Source of the DNA: Mycolicibacter arupensis
GTDB lineage: Bacteria; Actinomycetota; Actinomycetes; Mycobacteriales; Mycobacteriaceae
Reading direction: 5' to 3'
Assembly: GCF_002086515.1 (NCBI RefSeq)
Contig: NZ_MVHH01000031.1
Span: forward strand, 1 to 53,064
DNA: 53,064 bases
Shown one piece after another: positions 1-7,954 of the stretch. Positions within the stretch are counted from its first letter, which is position 1; each line of letters starts with the position of its first letter. The notes below the pieces were generated by a model that saw only the letters and a list, made by a program, of their open reading frames with translations, made no database searches and was not told the DNA's origin. The translations under genes and the position numbers were made by a program.

Positions 1-1
1 G

Positions 2-100
2 TCACGGGCAACAGGACTCTAAAACAGGATGGCCCCGTTCATTGGGGACATGCCACTCAGGCCCGATCGCCTCGCTTACCTCTTGCTGCGTACTACTCAC
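2..100 (-). CDS. Possible 32-residue hypothetical peptide
   Basis: A short open frame starts at a GTG (98-100) preceded, on the minus strand, by an AAGGAG ribosome-binding site about nine bases upstream. It ends at a TGA at 2-4. The predicted peptide is polar and finishes with two cysteines (ESCCP). It is divergent from the gene at 243. I do not recognise it. A longer ATG start at 244 would overlap the divergent gene and lacks such a good ribosome site. The evidence is only the start signal, so this may not be a gene. Confidence 0.25.
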   Translation of the reverse strand: MSSTQQEVSEAIGPEWHVPNERGHPVLESCCP

Positions 101-159
101 CAATCCCATCTCCTTTTCGCTGTGGCGGCGGACCTGCCGCTGCCCCATCCGTGACCGTT

Positions 160-188
160 CATACGGTCTCATCCGGTTCATCCGTATG
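160..188. promoter_or_regulatory. Inverted repeat CATACGG-N15-CCGTATG between divergent genes
   Basis: The arms at 160-166 and 182-188 are exact reverse complements of each other. Several related CATCCG half-sites lie in the same 45 bases. The position, between a minus-strand start at 100 and a plus-strand start at 243, suits an operator controlling one or both genes. Function is inferred from position and symmetry only. Confidence 0.35.
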
Positions 189-242
189 TCAAGCGCAATC
201 GCAAAATCAGGATGAGACGGACTCGGTGTTAGGGTTTCCCGC

Positions 243-707
243 ATGGCAATCGAGATGCGCAGGATGCCGGTAGCGGATATCCAGCTCGGTTACGACGGCG
301 ACCGGTTGGTGAAGGTGGTCATCACCACTACGAGCGACGACGAGGATGGCCGGCTCGGCCATGACGAACTGCTCTACGCCGCTCGCCAGATTCAAGACTT
401 CGCACGACGCGAATACCGGATGCCGGTTCGACTGACAGCGGTAAACGATTTGGTGGAGTCCTACGCCAAAGCCAACGGCAGAATCACCGACGACTATCTG
501 GCCCGCCTGGCGCTGGCCTATGCCCAACTGGCACCACGTCGGCGGGATGTCTCCACGGCCTTGGCGGATGTCCTAGATAAACCCGTGCCGACCGTGAAGG
601 GTCACATCATGCGGGCGCGCCGCGAGGGCTTCCTGACCGAAGCTGTTGACGGCAAAGAAGGGGGCGAAGCAACCCCTAAAGCCGTCCGAGTCATCGCCGG
701 AGACTAA
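243..707 (+). CDS. Hypothetical protein with a C-terminal helix-turn-helix-like segment
   Basis: The 154-residue protein has a beta-rich N-terminal part (about residues 10-35) and a mostly helical remainder. Residues of about 108-135 (ADVLDKPVPTVKGHIMRARR) look like a helix-turn-helix of the kind in sigma-factor region 4 or LuxR-type proteins, where the VPTVKGHI segment would be the recognition helix. It sits in a region that carries a serine integrase, so it may be an element-encoded regulator. No close family is recognised. The start at 243 has only a weak ribosome site; ATG codons at 255 and 264 are possible alternatives. Confidence 0.6.
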   Translation: MAIEMRRMPVADIQLGYDGDRLVKVVITTTSDDEDGRLGHDELLYAARQIQDFARREYRMPVRLTAVNDLVESYAKANGRITDDYLARLALAYAQLAPRRRDVSTALADVLDKPVPTVKGHIMRARREGFLTEAVDGKEGGEATPKAVRVIAGD

Positions 708-773
708 ACACTGGACGAGCACTTAGGGCGGAAAACCTAGAGCCGCCTGGACGGCGACCGTTAAGGTGTCCGG

Positions 774-1094
774 GTGAAGAAACCCGAGTTCACTTTTGCA
801 GTCCTCGCCGGATCGCTCTGCGTCGCGACGTTGTTCGCCGCAGCGCCCGCCATGGCAGCAGGAGATGAAGCGGGGTACCTGGCCGAGATCCACAGCAACG
901 GTGCCATCCTGCCGATGGGCGGCTTGATGGGTGACGCCCAGTTGATCGCTGGCGGCTACGAGGCCTGCGGCCAGATTCGTGGGGGGATGTCGCCAGCGAC
1001 ACTCGCTGATTCGAAGCGCGGGTTCAACGTCTACTTCGACCCGGACAAGATGATTGCCGCGTCGCAGCGCTATCTGTGCCCAGACACGCTGTAG
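774..1094 (+). CDS. Secreted DUF732-family protein
   Basis: The 106-residue product begins at GTG with a typical Sec signal: a short basic start (MKKPEF), a hydrophobic core, and a likely cleavage after APAMAA near residue 28. The mature part has two cysteines (EACGQI and YLCPD) that can form the single disulphide typical of mycobacterial DUF732 proteins, with the usual pattern of an N-terminal helix, a glycine-rich turn and a C-terminal helix ending in YLCP. The role of DUF732 proteins is unknown. Such genes are common in mycobacterial genomes and islands; a second one is at 20284-20694. No ribosome site is obvious, so the start is tentative. Confidence 0.75.
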   Translation: MKKPEFTFAVLAGSLCVATLFAAAPAMAAGDEAGYLAEIHSNGAILPMGGLMGDAQLIAGGYEACGQIRGGMSPATLADSKRGFNVYFDPDKMIAASQRYLCPDTL

Positions 1095-1560
1095 CCGAGT
1101 ACGTAGTTGCCGGTGTGCTCGTACGCCGAGAACTGTGACGTGTTCATATGCGCGGAACGCAACATCCGGTGAGACCTCCTTACCAAGCTGATCAACGACA
1201 CCGTGTCGGCCAAGAACGCCTGAAGTGACACGCCGAACACGCATCTTTGCGCGACACGCCGATCAGGTTGTCTTCCACGGCACCTCAGGCCGCTGAAGTG
1301 GGGTGACGCGGCGATTGGCGCGGGTTACTAACAACCAGCTTCGAGGTCTATCCACAGGCGCAGGATGTTATCCACACGTGTCCTCACAAGTTGACTAACA
1401 GGCAGCGTTGCGCAGCTCCCAGCAACGGCTAGCGTCGTCGGTGTCATCAGGTCGAATGCGAAGGGTGTAATTCGACTGAGACTGCCCCGCAACGCGTAGC
1501 AGGCGGTACGGGGCAGCTTGAAGTCCCGACTCGTCTCGACAACTCGAAGGAACTTAAAAA
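1095..1560. other. Intergenic stretch, 466 bp, with two DnaA-box-like sequences
   Basis: No convincing gene is visible. Two sequences close to the DnaA box occur in the same orientation: CTATCCACA at 1348-1356 and TTATCCACA at 1368-1376, 20 bases apart (about two helical turns). The 3' part must hold the promoter of the small gene at 1561. A 12-base direct repeat, GCGACACGCCGA-like, occurs around 1226-1265. A 99-codon frame on the minus strand from 1627 overlaps the gene at 1561 and has no start signal, so I do not call it. Confidence 0.4.
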
Positions 1561-1746
1561 ATGAGTCTAGATCGAACCCTCGGAAGTCAACCGCCCGCAC
1601 CGGGCCGCAAGGACACCTTGGACCCACGCATCGTTCTCGGGATCGCGGCAGTTCTCGGCGGACTGACCGCGCACTACGTCGATTGGAGCACGGCGTCCCT
1701 GGTTTTTGTATCCGTCATTTCGTTGTTCACTCCAAGGACAGAGTGA
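1561..1746 (+). CDS. Small membrane protein, hypothetical
   Basis: The 61-residue product starts at ATG with an AAGGAA ribosome site about ten bases upstream. A polar, proline-rich N-terminus of about 24 residues is followed by two short hydrophobic segments (about 25-40 and 46-58), separated by HYVDW, which suggests a hairpin in the membrane. The C-terminus is only a few residues long. It is convergent with the secreted-protein gene at 1760. The family is not recognised; small two-helix membrane proteins are frequent in phage-derived regions. Confidence 0.5.
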   Translation: MSLDRTLGSQPPAPGRKDTLDPRIVLGIAAVLGGLTAHYVDWSTASLVFVSVISLFTPRTE

Positions 1747-1759
1747 TCTTCGGGGCGGC

Positions 1760-2014
1760 TCACCAATCCTCGTCGCCATCCCAATTGCTTTCGTTCGGAC
1801 GCAAGCCCCCTGGTGAATAGGGGCCGGTGTTGAGTGAAGGGCAAGCCCCAAACGGGCCGACCCATCCACCGGAATCTGGGCAGAAAGTTCGACTCCCGAA
1901 ATCACCATCGCACAACCTTTGGTCGTAGCAATACGGCTCAATCGGATCGGCGCTTGCCAGGGGCGGGAACAACCCAAACAGCACCATCCCGAACGTTACG
2001 AGCCTCGCCAACAT
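1760..2014 (-). CDS. Small secreted cysteine-containing protein
   Basis: The 84-residue product has a clear Sec signal (MLARLVTFGMVLFGLF, cleavage probably after SADP near residue 24). The mature chain is acidic and rich in Gly, Pro and aromatic residues, with four cysteines (YCYDQRLC, TFCPD, GACPS) that could form two disulphides. A GGAG ribosome site lies about nine bases before the ATG. The first 77 bases overlap the 3' end of the serine recombinase gene in another frame, so it is probably co-transcribed with it. Similar short secreted proteins occur beside integrases in mycobacterial prophage-like islands; the function is unknown. Confidence 0.6.
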   Translation of the reverse strand: MLARLVTFGMVLFGLFPPLASADPIEPYCYDQRLCDGDFGSRTFCPDSGGWVGPFGACPSLNTGPYSPGGLRPNESNWDGDEDW

Positions 2015-3611
2015 TCAGCTTCTCCAATCCATCCCGAATCGCCTGCTGCTCTGCCGTCAGTACCGGTTCCGGCCAATCCTCGGGGTGACACAATTCCCAC
2101 GGGATGACCTTGGTCTGCGTCGTGGTCCCACGCGGTGGGAAATGCAGTACCAGCCGCACACCGCTGTCCCGAAGAACCTGGCGACGGTCGGTGGCGTCGT
2201 CGGCCCACAGCTCACGGAACGTCTTACCAGTACCCACCGACTCCCACCGTGCAGGTGTCACGGTGTTCGCGGTCAGCTCAGTCTTTCGAGCAACCAGCGC
2301 GGACAGACGCGACTTGTACAGCTCCACATCATCGACCAGGCCGTTGTCGGACTCCCACCGAAGTCGTTCTAGCGACTGCTCGGTTTGGGTCAGCTCTTGA
2401 CTGTGGTCAGCACCGGGAAGAAATACCTGCTGCTGCATCTCACGATCGCCGTGTGCATCCAAAAAATCTTCTTCCAAGATGGCTTCGGCCATCTGAAGCG
2501 TTATCGCACCACGGCACCCGTTCAGCGCCCGACCACAACGGACGTAGGTGTGCAGCTTCCCGCTAGACGACCGCCTGCGGTGCAGCGCCAACGCGTACCC
2601 GCACTGGCAGAAGCCGATCCCGGCCAACGGGTTCGGTGTCATCTGACGTGCCTTACCGCTGGCCGTACGACTACCTACCGCCGCCTGTATCAGCGCCCAG
2701 TCGTCCTCGGTGAAAGTAGGCTCGGCCATCCTGATCGACTGACCTTGGGGATCGAGTACCAGCTTCTCCCCTACCCGTTTCTTGTTGTCGGGGTTCTTCT
2801 CGGTAGGAGCAGGTTCGTACACCGCCATCACCCGCAAGCCTTGCGTGCGCTGCGACGTCAGAACACGTTTCAACGTGGCGACCGACCACTTACCACCACC
2901 CCGTGACCGCGCGACGTTCGTCGTCTTGCCCTGCTCGTTAAGCCACCGGGCGATGCTGGTCAACGATTGTTGTTCGTCCACCAGCTTGGTTTTAATGTCG
3001 TGCAGCAGCTTGTAGCCCTCGGGATCACGGGCCAGCGCCTTGCCCTGGCCGCTAGGGTGCTCAACGGTGCGGTACCCCAGTGGCGGCACTCCGTGGCTTA
3101 CCCGGTCAGTCATCCGCAGATAGTCGAGCCGATCCGTGGCGCGGGTCTTGAACCGCGACAACTCGATAGCCGCGAAGAAACTACCGACGTAGATAAAGAA
3201 CTCGCTCATCATCTGGTCGAGCGAGTCCCCCGCCGGGTGGAGATAGTCGAGCACCACGCCGTCACCCGCGAACGCCAGGATCTTTTTGTTTTCCTTGGTC
3301 CACTTGGCGAAGTCAACGCAGTCAGCGGTAGATCGGAACGCTCGGTCGATCTTGCTGAACACCAGCACGTCCCACTCATGCAGACGTTCCGGGGCCAGCC
3401 ACTTGCCCAGGTCTGGCCGCTCAAACGGAGTTGTTTTTCCCGCTGAGATTCCTAGATCCTCGAACGTCCCGACCACGGTGTATCCGTGGGACTGCGCCCA
3501 CCGTTCGCCCTCTTCGGTTTGGGCGAGATGGGACACCTTGCGAGTACTGGCTTTGTCGTCGTCCAGGTGCGATACCCGCGCGCCGACGACGGCACGCAGC
3601 TGCCTACTCAT
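1938..3611 (-). CDS. Large serine recombinase (site-specific integrase)
   Basis: The 557-residue protein has the resolvase-type catalytic domain at about 1-160: the R12-V-S14 motif with the presumed nucleophile S14, the GISAGKTTPFERPDL segment, and VLVFSKIDRAFRS with the conserved D-R-x-x-R. A recombinase domain follows (about 165-300), then a zinc ribbon near 335-375 (CQCG...CG...GC) and a C-terminal helical region, probably with a coiled coil at 400-440 as in phiC31/Bxb1-type integrases. Length and order match an intact enzyme that joins attP and attB through 2-bp staggered breaks. The start codon overlaps the stop of the upstream 57-residue gene (ATGA). It should catalyse integration and, with a directionality factor, excision of the element. 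Confidence 0.93.
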   Translation of the reverse strand: MSRQLRAVVGARVSHLDDDKASTRKVSHLAQTEEGERWAQSHGYTVVGTFEDLGISAGKTTPFERPDLGKWLAPERLHEWDVLVFSKIDRAFRSTADCVDFAKWTKENKKILAFAGDGVVLDYLHPAGDSLDQMMSEFFIYVGSFFAAIELSRFKTRATDRLDYLRMTDRVSHGVPPLGYRTVEHPSGQGKALARDPEGYKLLHDIKTKLVDEQQSLTSIARWLNEQGKTTNVARSRGGGKWSVATLKRVLTSQRTQGLRVMAVYEPAPTEKNPDNKKRVGEKLVLDPQGQSIRMAEPTFTEDDWALIQAAVGSRTASGKARQMTPNPLAGIGFCQCGYALALHRRRSSSGKLHTYVRCGRALNGCRGAITLQMAEAILEEDFLDAHGDREMQQQVFLPGADHSQELTQTEQSLERLRWESDNGLVDDVELYKSRLSALVARKTELTANTVTPARWESVGTGKTFRELWADDATDRRQVLRDSGVRLVLHFPPRGTTTQTKVIPWELCHPEDWPEPVLTAEQQAIRDGLEKLNVGEARNVRDGAVWVVPAPGKRRSD

Positions 3612-3781
3612 TGGACCAAAACCCTGACGTCCTCGGGGTGGACATCATCAATCCGCCCGTCATCCCACCGGATCTTTACGTAACCTCGGCATACACGGGA
3701 CACCCTGCCGACCGGCCCGTCTGCACGGCCTGAAATACCCACATACCGCACTCTCTGGCCGGTCGCTAGATGTTGTTCCAT
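3608..3781 (-). CDS. Small basic protein translationally coupled to the integrase
   Basis: The 57-residue product starts at the ATG at 3781, and its stop overlaps the recombinase start by four bases, so the two are almost certainly co-translated. The chain is beta-rich with the pattern GQRVRYVG...GPVGRVSRV...YVKIRWDDGRIDDVHPEDV, which resembles an SH3-like or KOW-like barrel. A longer frame reaches 3925 but would run into the opposite-strand VOC gene. It may assist or regulate recombination; this is inference from the overlap. The family is not recognised. Confidence 0.6.
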   Translation of the reverse strand: MEQHLATGQRVRYVGISGRADGPVGRVSRVCRGYVKIRWDDGRIDDVHPEDVRVLVQ

Positions 3782-3890
3782 GTGGATCACAGTACAACGT
3801 GCGGGCCACCGGCCACGTCGCGAAACTGCGGCGGGATCTGTCGGTCTGACCGCCCACCTCACCTCCCACGGACGGACAGGAGCAGACGAG

Positions 3891-4364
3891 ATGCCGGTGC
3901 TGCGGACCAGTTTGTGGTTCGACACCCAGGCGTTGGAAGCCGCCGAGTTCTACGTGTCGATCTTCCCCAACTCGGCGATCACCGCGATCTCTTACTGGGG
4001 CCCGGAGAAACCGGAACGTGACGGCAGCCCACTGGAGGTGCTGTTCGAGCTCGATGGTCGTTTGTTCTCCGCGATCAATGGCGGACCGGAATTCACGTTC
4101 GACGCGGCCGTCTCTATTCAGATCTACTGCGTCGATCAAGCCGAGGTGGATCACTACTGGGCAGCGCTCAGCGCGGGCGGCACAGAAGTACAGTGCGGAT
4201 GGCTCACCGACCGCTACGGGTTGTCCTGGCAAGTGGTGCCGCAGGCGTTGGTGACATTGATGACCGATCCCGATCCCGAGCGGGTGCTTCGGGCGAAGCA
4301 GGCCATGTTCACCATGGTCAAGCTCGACATCGCGGCGCTGGAGGCGGCGGCCGACGGGCGCTGA
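3891..4364 (+). CDS. VOC-family (PhnB / 3-demethylubiquinone-methyltransferase-like) protein
   Basis: The 157-residue protein carries one glyoxalase/VOC module of the PhnB-like group: an opening strand and helix (SLWFDTQALEAAEFYVSIFPNS), a central LFELDGRLFSAINGG segment, an E-V-D-H-Y helix, and the closing G-L-S-W-Q-V-V-P motif. Members of this group are dimeric; many have no known reaction despite the methyltransferase name. The ATG at 3891 has an AGGAG ribosome site upstream. This is the first gene outside the presumed element. Confidence 0.85.
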   Translation: MPVLRTSLWFDTQALEAAEFYVSIFPNSAITAISYWGPEKPERDGSPLEVLFELDGRLFSAINGGPEFTFDAAVSIQIYCVDQAEVDHYWAALSAGGTEVQCGWLTDRYGLSWQVVPQALVTLMTDPDPERVLRAKQAMFTMVKLDIAALEAAADGR

Positions 4365-4519
4365 TCCGGACTCACAACACGAACTTGTGGCCTAACAAGG
4401 ACAAACCCCCTAGCCGCGGGCTAGTGTCTGGCGAACCATTGTTACCAACGGTCGGGTAGCGCGTCCGATCGAGCGGCCACGACGGCGCACCACTCCCAAT
4501 CCGTTGGAAGGTGAGGAAT

Positions 4520-5557
4520 ATGACTGTGCACAGCTGGGCCGTGATCGGAGCAGGGCCGGCGGGAATAGCCGCGGTGGGCCGGTTGCTCGACCACGGCATC
4601 CGGGGAGACGAGATCGCTTGGGTCGACCCCGACTTCGCCGCCGGCGACGTCGGCACCAAGTGGCGTGCCGTTCCGGGCAACACTCATGTCTCATTGTTCC
4701 TCGACTACTTGAACACCTCGCCGTCGTTTCGCTTCGCCGAGGCACCCCCGTTCGAGCTGACCACCATCGACCCCGGTCAGACCTGTCTCCTGGGTTTGGT
4801 CGCCGAACCACTGGTGTGGATCTCACAGCACTTGCGCGAGCGGGTCCACGTCGTTCGGGGAACGGCGACAGAGCTGACACTGAGCAACCGGCGGTGGCTG
4901 GTGCGCACCGCAGATGCCGAGATCGAAGCCAAGAACGTCATTCTTGCCACCGGCTCGGTTCCCAAGAAGCTCGATCACCCTCACCTGCAAGAGATCCCAG
5001 TCGAGGTGGCGCTGGATCCCCACCAGCTCGGGCAGTTGGACCTCACCGACGCCACGGTGGCCGTCTTCGGATCGTCACACTCCACCATGGTGGCCTTGCC
5101 CAATCTGCTGGCCACGCAGGTGCACAAAGTAGTCAACTTCTACCGCAGCCCCACCAAATACGCGGTGTACTTCGGCGACGAGATCCTCTTCGACGACACT
5201 GGCCTCAAAGGCAACGCGGCCGCGTGGTCACGGGAGAACATCGATGGCAGCTATCCAGAACGCCTGCAACGGTATTGGGTAAACAGCCCGGAGTTCGCCG
5301 AACAGTTGCAGGCCTGCACGCACGCCATCTACACCGTCGGCTTCAGCCGGCGGCGGCTCCCGGCCACCCCACAGTGGGGGGAGCTCGAATATGACCCGGT
5401 CAACGGGATCATTGCACCGGGACTGTTCGGCCTCGGAATCGCGTTCCCGGAGTACGGCATCGACTCCTTCGGGTCTGGCCAGTACCGGATCGGGCTGATC
5501 AAATTCATGCAGCGGGTCAACACTGCCCTGCCGGTGTGGCTGAACTACGGAACCTAG
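4520..5557 (+). CDS. FAD-dependent NAD(P)-binding oxidoreductase
   Basis: The 345-residue protein begins with a dinucleotide-binding fold: GAGPAG close to the N-terminus, then WVDPDF ending the second strand. A second nucleotide-binding motif is near residue 185 (VAVFGSSHSTM), preceded by NVILATGSVPK, the ATG motif of flavoprotein monooxygenases and disulphide-type reductases. No CxxC redox pair is seen, so it is not thioredoxin-reductase-like. The ATG at 4520 follows an AAGGTGAGGA ribosome site. The substrate is unknown; FAD-dependent monooxygenase or reductase is the safest name. The next gene is convergent, so it is probably transcribed alone. Confidence 0.75.
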   Translation: MTVHSWAVIGAGPAGIAAVGRLLDHGIRGDEIAWVDPDFAAGDVGTKWRAVPGNTHVSLFLDYLNTSPSFRFAEAPPFELTTIDPGQTCLLGLVAEPLVWISQHLRERVHVVRGTATELTLSNRRWLVRTADAEIEAKNVILATGSVPKKLDHPHLQEIPVEVALDPHQLGQLDLTDATVAVFGSSHSTMVALPNLLATQVHKVVNFYRSPTKYAVYFGDEILFDDTGLKGNAAAWSRENIDGSYPERLQRYWVNSPEFAEQLQACTHAIYTVGFSRRRLPATPQWGELEYDPVNGIIAPGLFGLGIAFPEYGIDSFGSGQYRIGLIKFMQRVNTALPVWLNYGT

Positions 5558-5582
5558 CGTCCACCTGAGGCGCCGGCACCCG

Positions 5583-6527
5583 TCAGCGCGGTGTGCCGGC
5601 GCCCCCGACGTGGTTCAGCAGGTCGCGGACCGCCCCGGCCGGTGGTGTCCGTCCGCCGGTCCAAATCGCCCGAAGGTCCCGGCGCAGATCCAGTTCCGGC
5701 ACCTGCACGTGGCGCAGCCGGCCTATGGCGAGGTCTTCGGCGACAGCGAGCCTGCTCATCACCGCCGGCCCCGCCCCGTGCACGACGGCGCCGCGCACGG
5801 CCACCGAGGAGGACAGCTCCAACACCGGGCGGGCCTGTTCGACACCGTCACCCAGGGCTGCGCGCAACGCCGCCGTCAGCCAGTCGCGGGTGCCCGAGCC
5901 CTGCTCCCGCACGACCAGCGGGGTCTGGCTGAGTTCGGCTGCGGTAACGCCTTTGGCGCGCCGCGCCCATTTATGGTCAGGCGGCACGATCACGACCAGG
6001 GTGTCCTGTGCGACCACCCGGCTGCGTACCCCGGTCAGCGAGCCCGGGCTCTCGATGAAACCCAGGTCCGCCGATCCGTCTCGGACGCTCGCTATCACCT
6101 GCTCGCTGTTGGTGGCCGTCAGAATGACCTCGGGCACCTCACGGCCGGCGTGGGTGGCGAAGGTCTGCATCGACACGATCCACCGCGGTATCAGCTGTTC
6201 GGCGATCGTCAGACTGGCAGCCACTTTCATCTTCTGGCGGCTCTCGGCCCGCAGCGAGGCCAGTCCGGCGTCGACCTGGCCGGCCACATCCAGCAGCTGG
6301 TCCGCCCACTCCGTAACCACGGCCCCCGCGGAGGTCAACTGCGTACCGCGCGCACTGCGCAGGGCCAACCGCACACCGGTGTGGGCCTCCATGGCTGACA
6401 AGCGCGCCGAAACCGCCTGCTGCGTCATCCCCAAGTGCCTGGCCGCGGCGCCAAGGCTGCCCGTTCTGGCGATGGCCAGCAGCACTTCGAATGCCGACAG
6501 GTCGGGCATGCGGGAGCTCAGCGCCAT
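5583..6527 (-). CDS. LysR-family transcriptional regulator
   Basis: The protein (314 residues from the ATG at 6527) has the classical LysR N-terminal winged helix: FEVLLAIARTGSLGAAARHLGMTQQAVSARLSAMEAHTG, with the recognition helix around TQQAVSARL. The C-terminal part is a periplasmic-binding-like effector domain of the type 2 substrate-binding fold. Starts at 6539 (TTG) or 6509 (ATG) are also possible. It is 60 bases downstream of an M20 peptidase gene on the same strand. The target and ligand cannot be read from the sequence; the effector domain resembles that of regulators of sulfur or inorganic-ion genes, but weakly. Confidence 0.85.
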   Translation of the reverse strand: MALSSRMPDLSAFEVLLAIARTGSLGAAARHLGMTQQAVSARLSAMEAHTGVRLALRSARGTQLTSAGAVVTEWADQLLDVAGQVDAGLASLRAESRQKMKVAASLTIAEQLIPRWIVSMQTFATHAGREVPEVILTATNSEQVIASVRDGSADLGFIESPGSLTGVRSRVVAQDTLVVIVPPDHKWARRAKGVTAAELSQTPLVVREQGSGTRDWLTAALRAALGDGVEQARPVLELSSSVAVRGAVVHGAGPAVMSRLAVAEDLAIGRLRHVQVPELDLRRDLRAIWTGGRTPPAGAVRDLLNHVGGAGTPR

Positions 6528-6587
6528 GGCCTCATGCAATCACAAGTCGCGATTGTGGGCCGCCGTATCGAGGCGGGCCAGCGATCA

Positions 6588-7925
6588 TCAGACGGGCGGG
6601 CCACCCAGCTTCGCCAGGAGCAGCGCTTCAGCGGTGGCGGCGCGTTCGAGCACGCCCAGATGCAGGCTCTCGTTGATGCTGTGGGCCTGGGTACCGGGAT
6701 CCTCGACGCCGGTGACCAAGATGGTGGCCTGCGGATAGGCGGCGGCGAATTCCGCGATGAACGGGATCGAACCTCCCATGCCCATGTCGATGGGCTCGTT
6801 ACCCCAGGCCTGGGCGAATGCGGCCCGAGCCGCGTCATATACCGGTCCGGTGGCGTCGATGGCGTATGGCTCGCCGACGTCGCCCGGGGTGACCGTCACC
6901 TGCGCCCCCCACGGAACATGCTGCTGCAGATGCTTGGTGAGGGCGTCCAGGTGGGCAGCGGCGTCGCCACCGGGGGCCACGCGCATGCTGACCTTGGCGC
7001 GGGCCCGGGGGATCAAGGTGTTCGACGAGGCCGCAATGCTGGTGGTGTCGATACCGATGACGGTGATCGCTGGTTTGGCCCACATCCGCTGCGGCACAGA
7101 ACCGGTACCGACCTCGGTCACCCCATCGAGCAGACCGGTGTCGGCGCGTACCCGATCCGGCGGGTAATCGACTGGAGCAGCCACGCTTTCATGGAGTCCG
7201 GCTACGGCCACATTGCCGTCGTCGTCGTGCAGGCTTGCCAGCAACCGGACCAGGACGGTGAGCGCATCGGGAACCACGCCGCCCCACAGTCCCGAGTGCA
7301 GGCCGTGGTCGAGTGTGGCGACCTCCACCACACAGTCTGCCAGCCCGCGCAGCGACACCGTCAGCGAGGGCACCTCGGTGCTCCAGTTGTCGGAGTCGGC
7401 GATGATGATCACGTCGGCGTGCAGCGCATCTCGGTGTGCGGCGAGCAGCGCCCCCAGCGACGGTGATCCGGATTCCTCCTCCCCCTCGACGAAGACGGTC
7501 ACGCCCACCGGCGGACGCCCACCGTGGGCCCGGAATGCCGCCAGATGTGTTGCGATGCCCGCTTTGTCGTCGGCGGTACCGCGACCGTAGAGACGCCCGT
7601 CGCGTTCGGTGGGCTCGAACGGCGGGGAATCCCACTGGGCGGCGTCCCCCTCGGGCTGCACATCATGATGGGCGTAGAGCAGCACGGTGGGTGCGCCCGG
7701 CGGCGGCGGGTAGTGGGCGATGACGGCCGGGGCACCGCCCTCGGCGACGATCTGTACCTGGGGAAAACCGGCCTGGCTCAGCAGATCTGCCACGCGCTGG
7801 GCACTGCGGTGCACGTCCGGGCGGCGGGCCGGGTCGGCCCACACCGACTCGATACGCACCAGGTCCTCCAGGTCGGCACGCACCGACGGCAGGAGGTCTC
7901 GGACCGTCTGCACCAGATCGCTCAT
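6588..7925 (-). CDS. M20-family dipeptidase / metallopeptidase
   Basis: The 445-residue enzyme has the M20 metal-site motifs in order: LLYAHHDVQPEG (first zinc histidine and catalytic Asp), GRGTADDKAG (bridging Asp), EGEEESGSPS (general-base Glu and metal Glu), and a later DNWS metal Asp, with a dimerisation lid domain around residues 190-330. This arrangement is typical of cytosolic dinuclear zinc dipeptidases that hydrolyse short peptides. The ATG at 7925 begins MSDLVQTV; a longer frame upstream runs through repetitive intergenic DNA and was not used. It lies downstream of acpS after a repeat-rich gap and upstream of the LysR gene. Confidence 0.88.
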   Translation of the reverse strand: MSDLVQTVRDLLPSVRADLEDLVRIESVWADPARRPDVHRSAQRVADLLSQAGFPQVQIVAEGGAPAVIAHYPPPPGAPTVLLYAHHDVQPEGDAAQWDSPPFEPTERDGRLYGRGTADDKAGIATHLAAFRAHGGRPPVGVTVFVEGEEESGSPSLGALLAAHRDALHADVIIIADSDNWSTEVPSLTVSLRGLADCVVEVATLDHGLHSGLWGGVVPDALTVLVRLLASLHDDDGNVAVAGLHESVAAPVDYPPDRVRADTGLLDGVTEVGTGSVPQRMWAKPAITVIGIDTTSIAASSNTLIPRARAKVSMRVAPGGDAAAHLDALTKHLQQHVPWGAQVTVTPGDVGEPYAIDATGPVYDAARAAFAQAWGNEPIDMGMGGSIPFIAEFAAAYPQATILVTGVEDPGTQAHSINESLHLGVLERAATAEALLLAKLGGPPV

Positions 7926-7954
7926 GGCGTCGAGATTAGCCGGTGCCCCCACTG

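Larger units (their letters stand above)
1..3781. mobile_element. Right part of an integrated element (serine-integrase type), left end outside window
   Basis: A large serine recombinase gene, its overlapping small partner and several short hypothetical or secreted genes lie together on both strands, unlike the orderly housekeeping genes that begin at about 3891. Serine-integrase elements normally keep the integrase at one end, so the right boundary is probably between 3781 and 3890. I could not identify an attachment core, and the left limit is not visible. It may be a prophage remnant or a small genomic island; no capsid, terminase or conjugation gene is seen. Confidence 0.5.

Noticed and set aside
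1328..1627. 99-codon minus-strand frame
   Set aside because: No ribosome site or domain, and it overlaps the better-supported small gene at 1561.
3781..3890. Exact att core for the serine integrase
   Set aside because: The other end of the element is outside the window, so no duplicated core can be compared.
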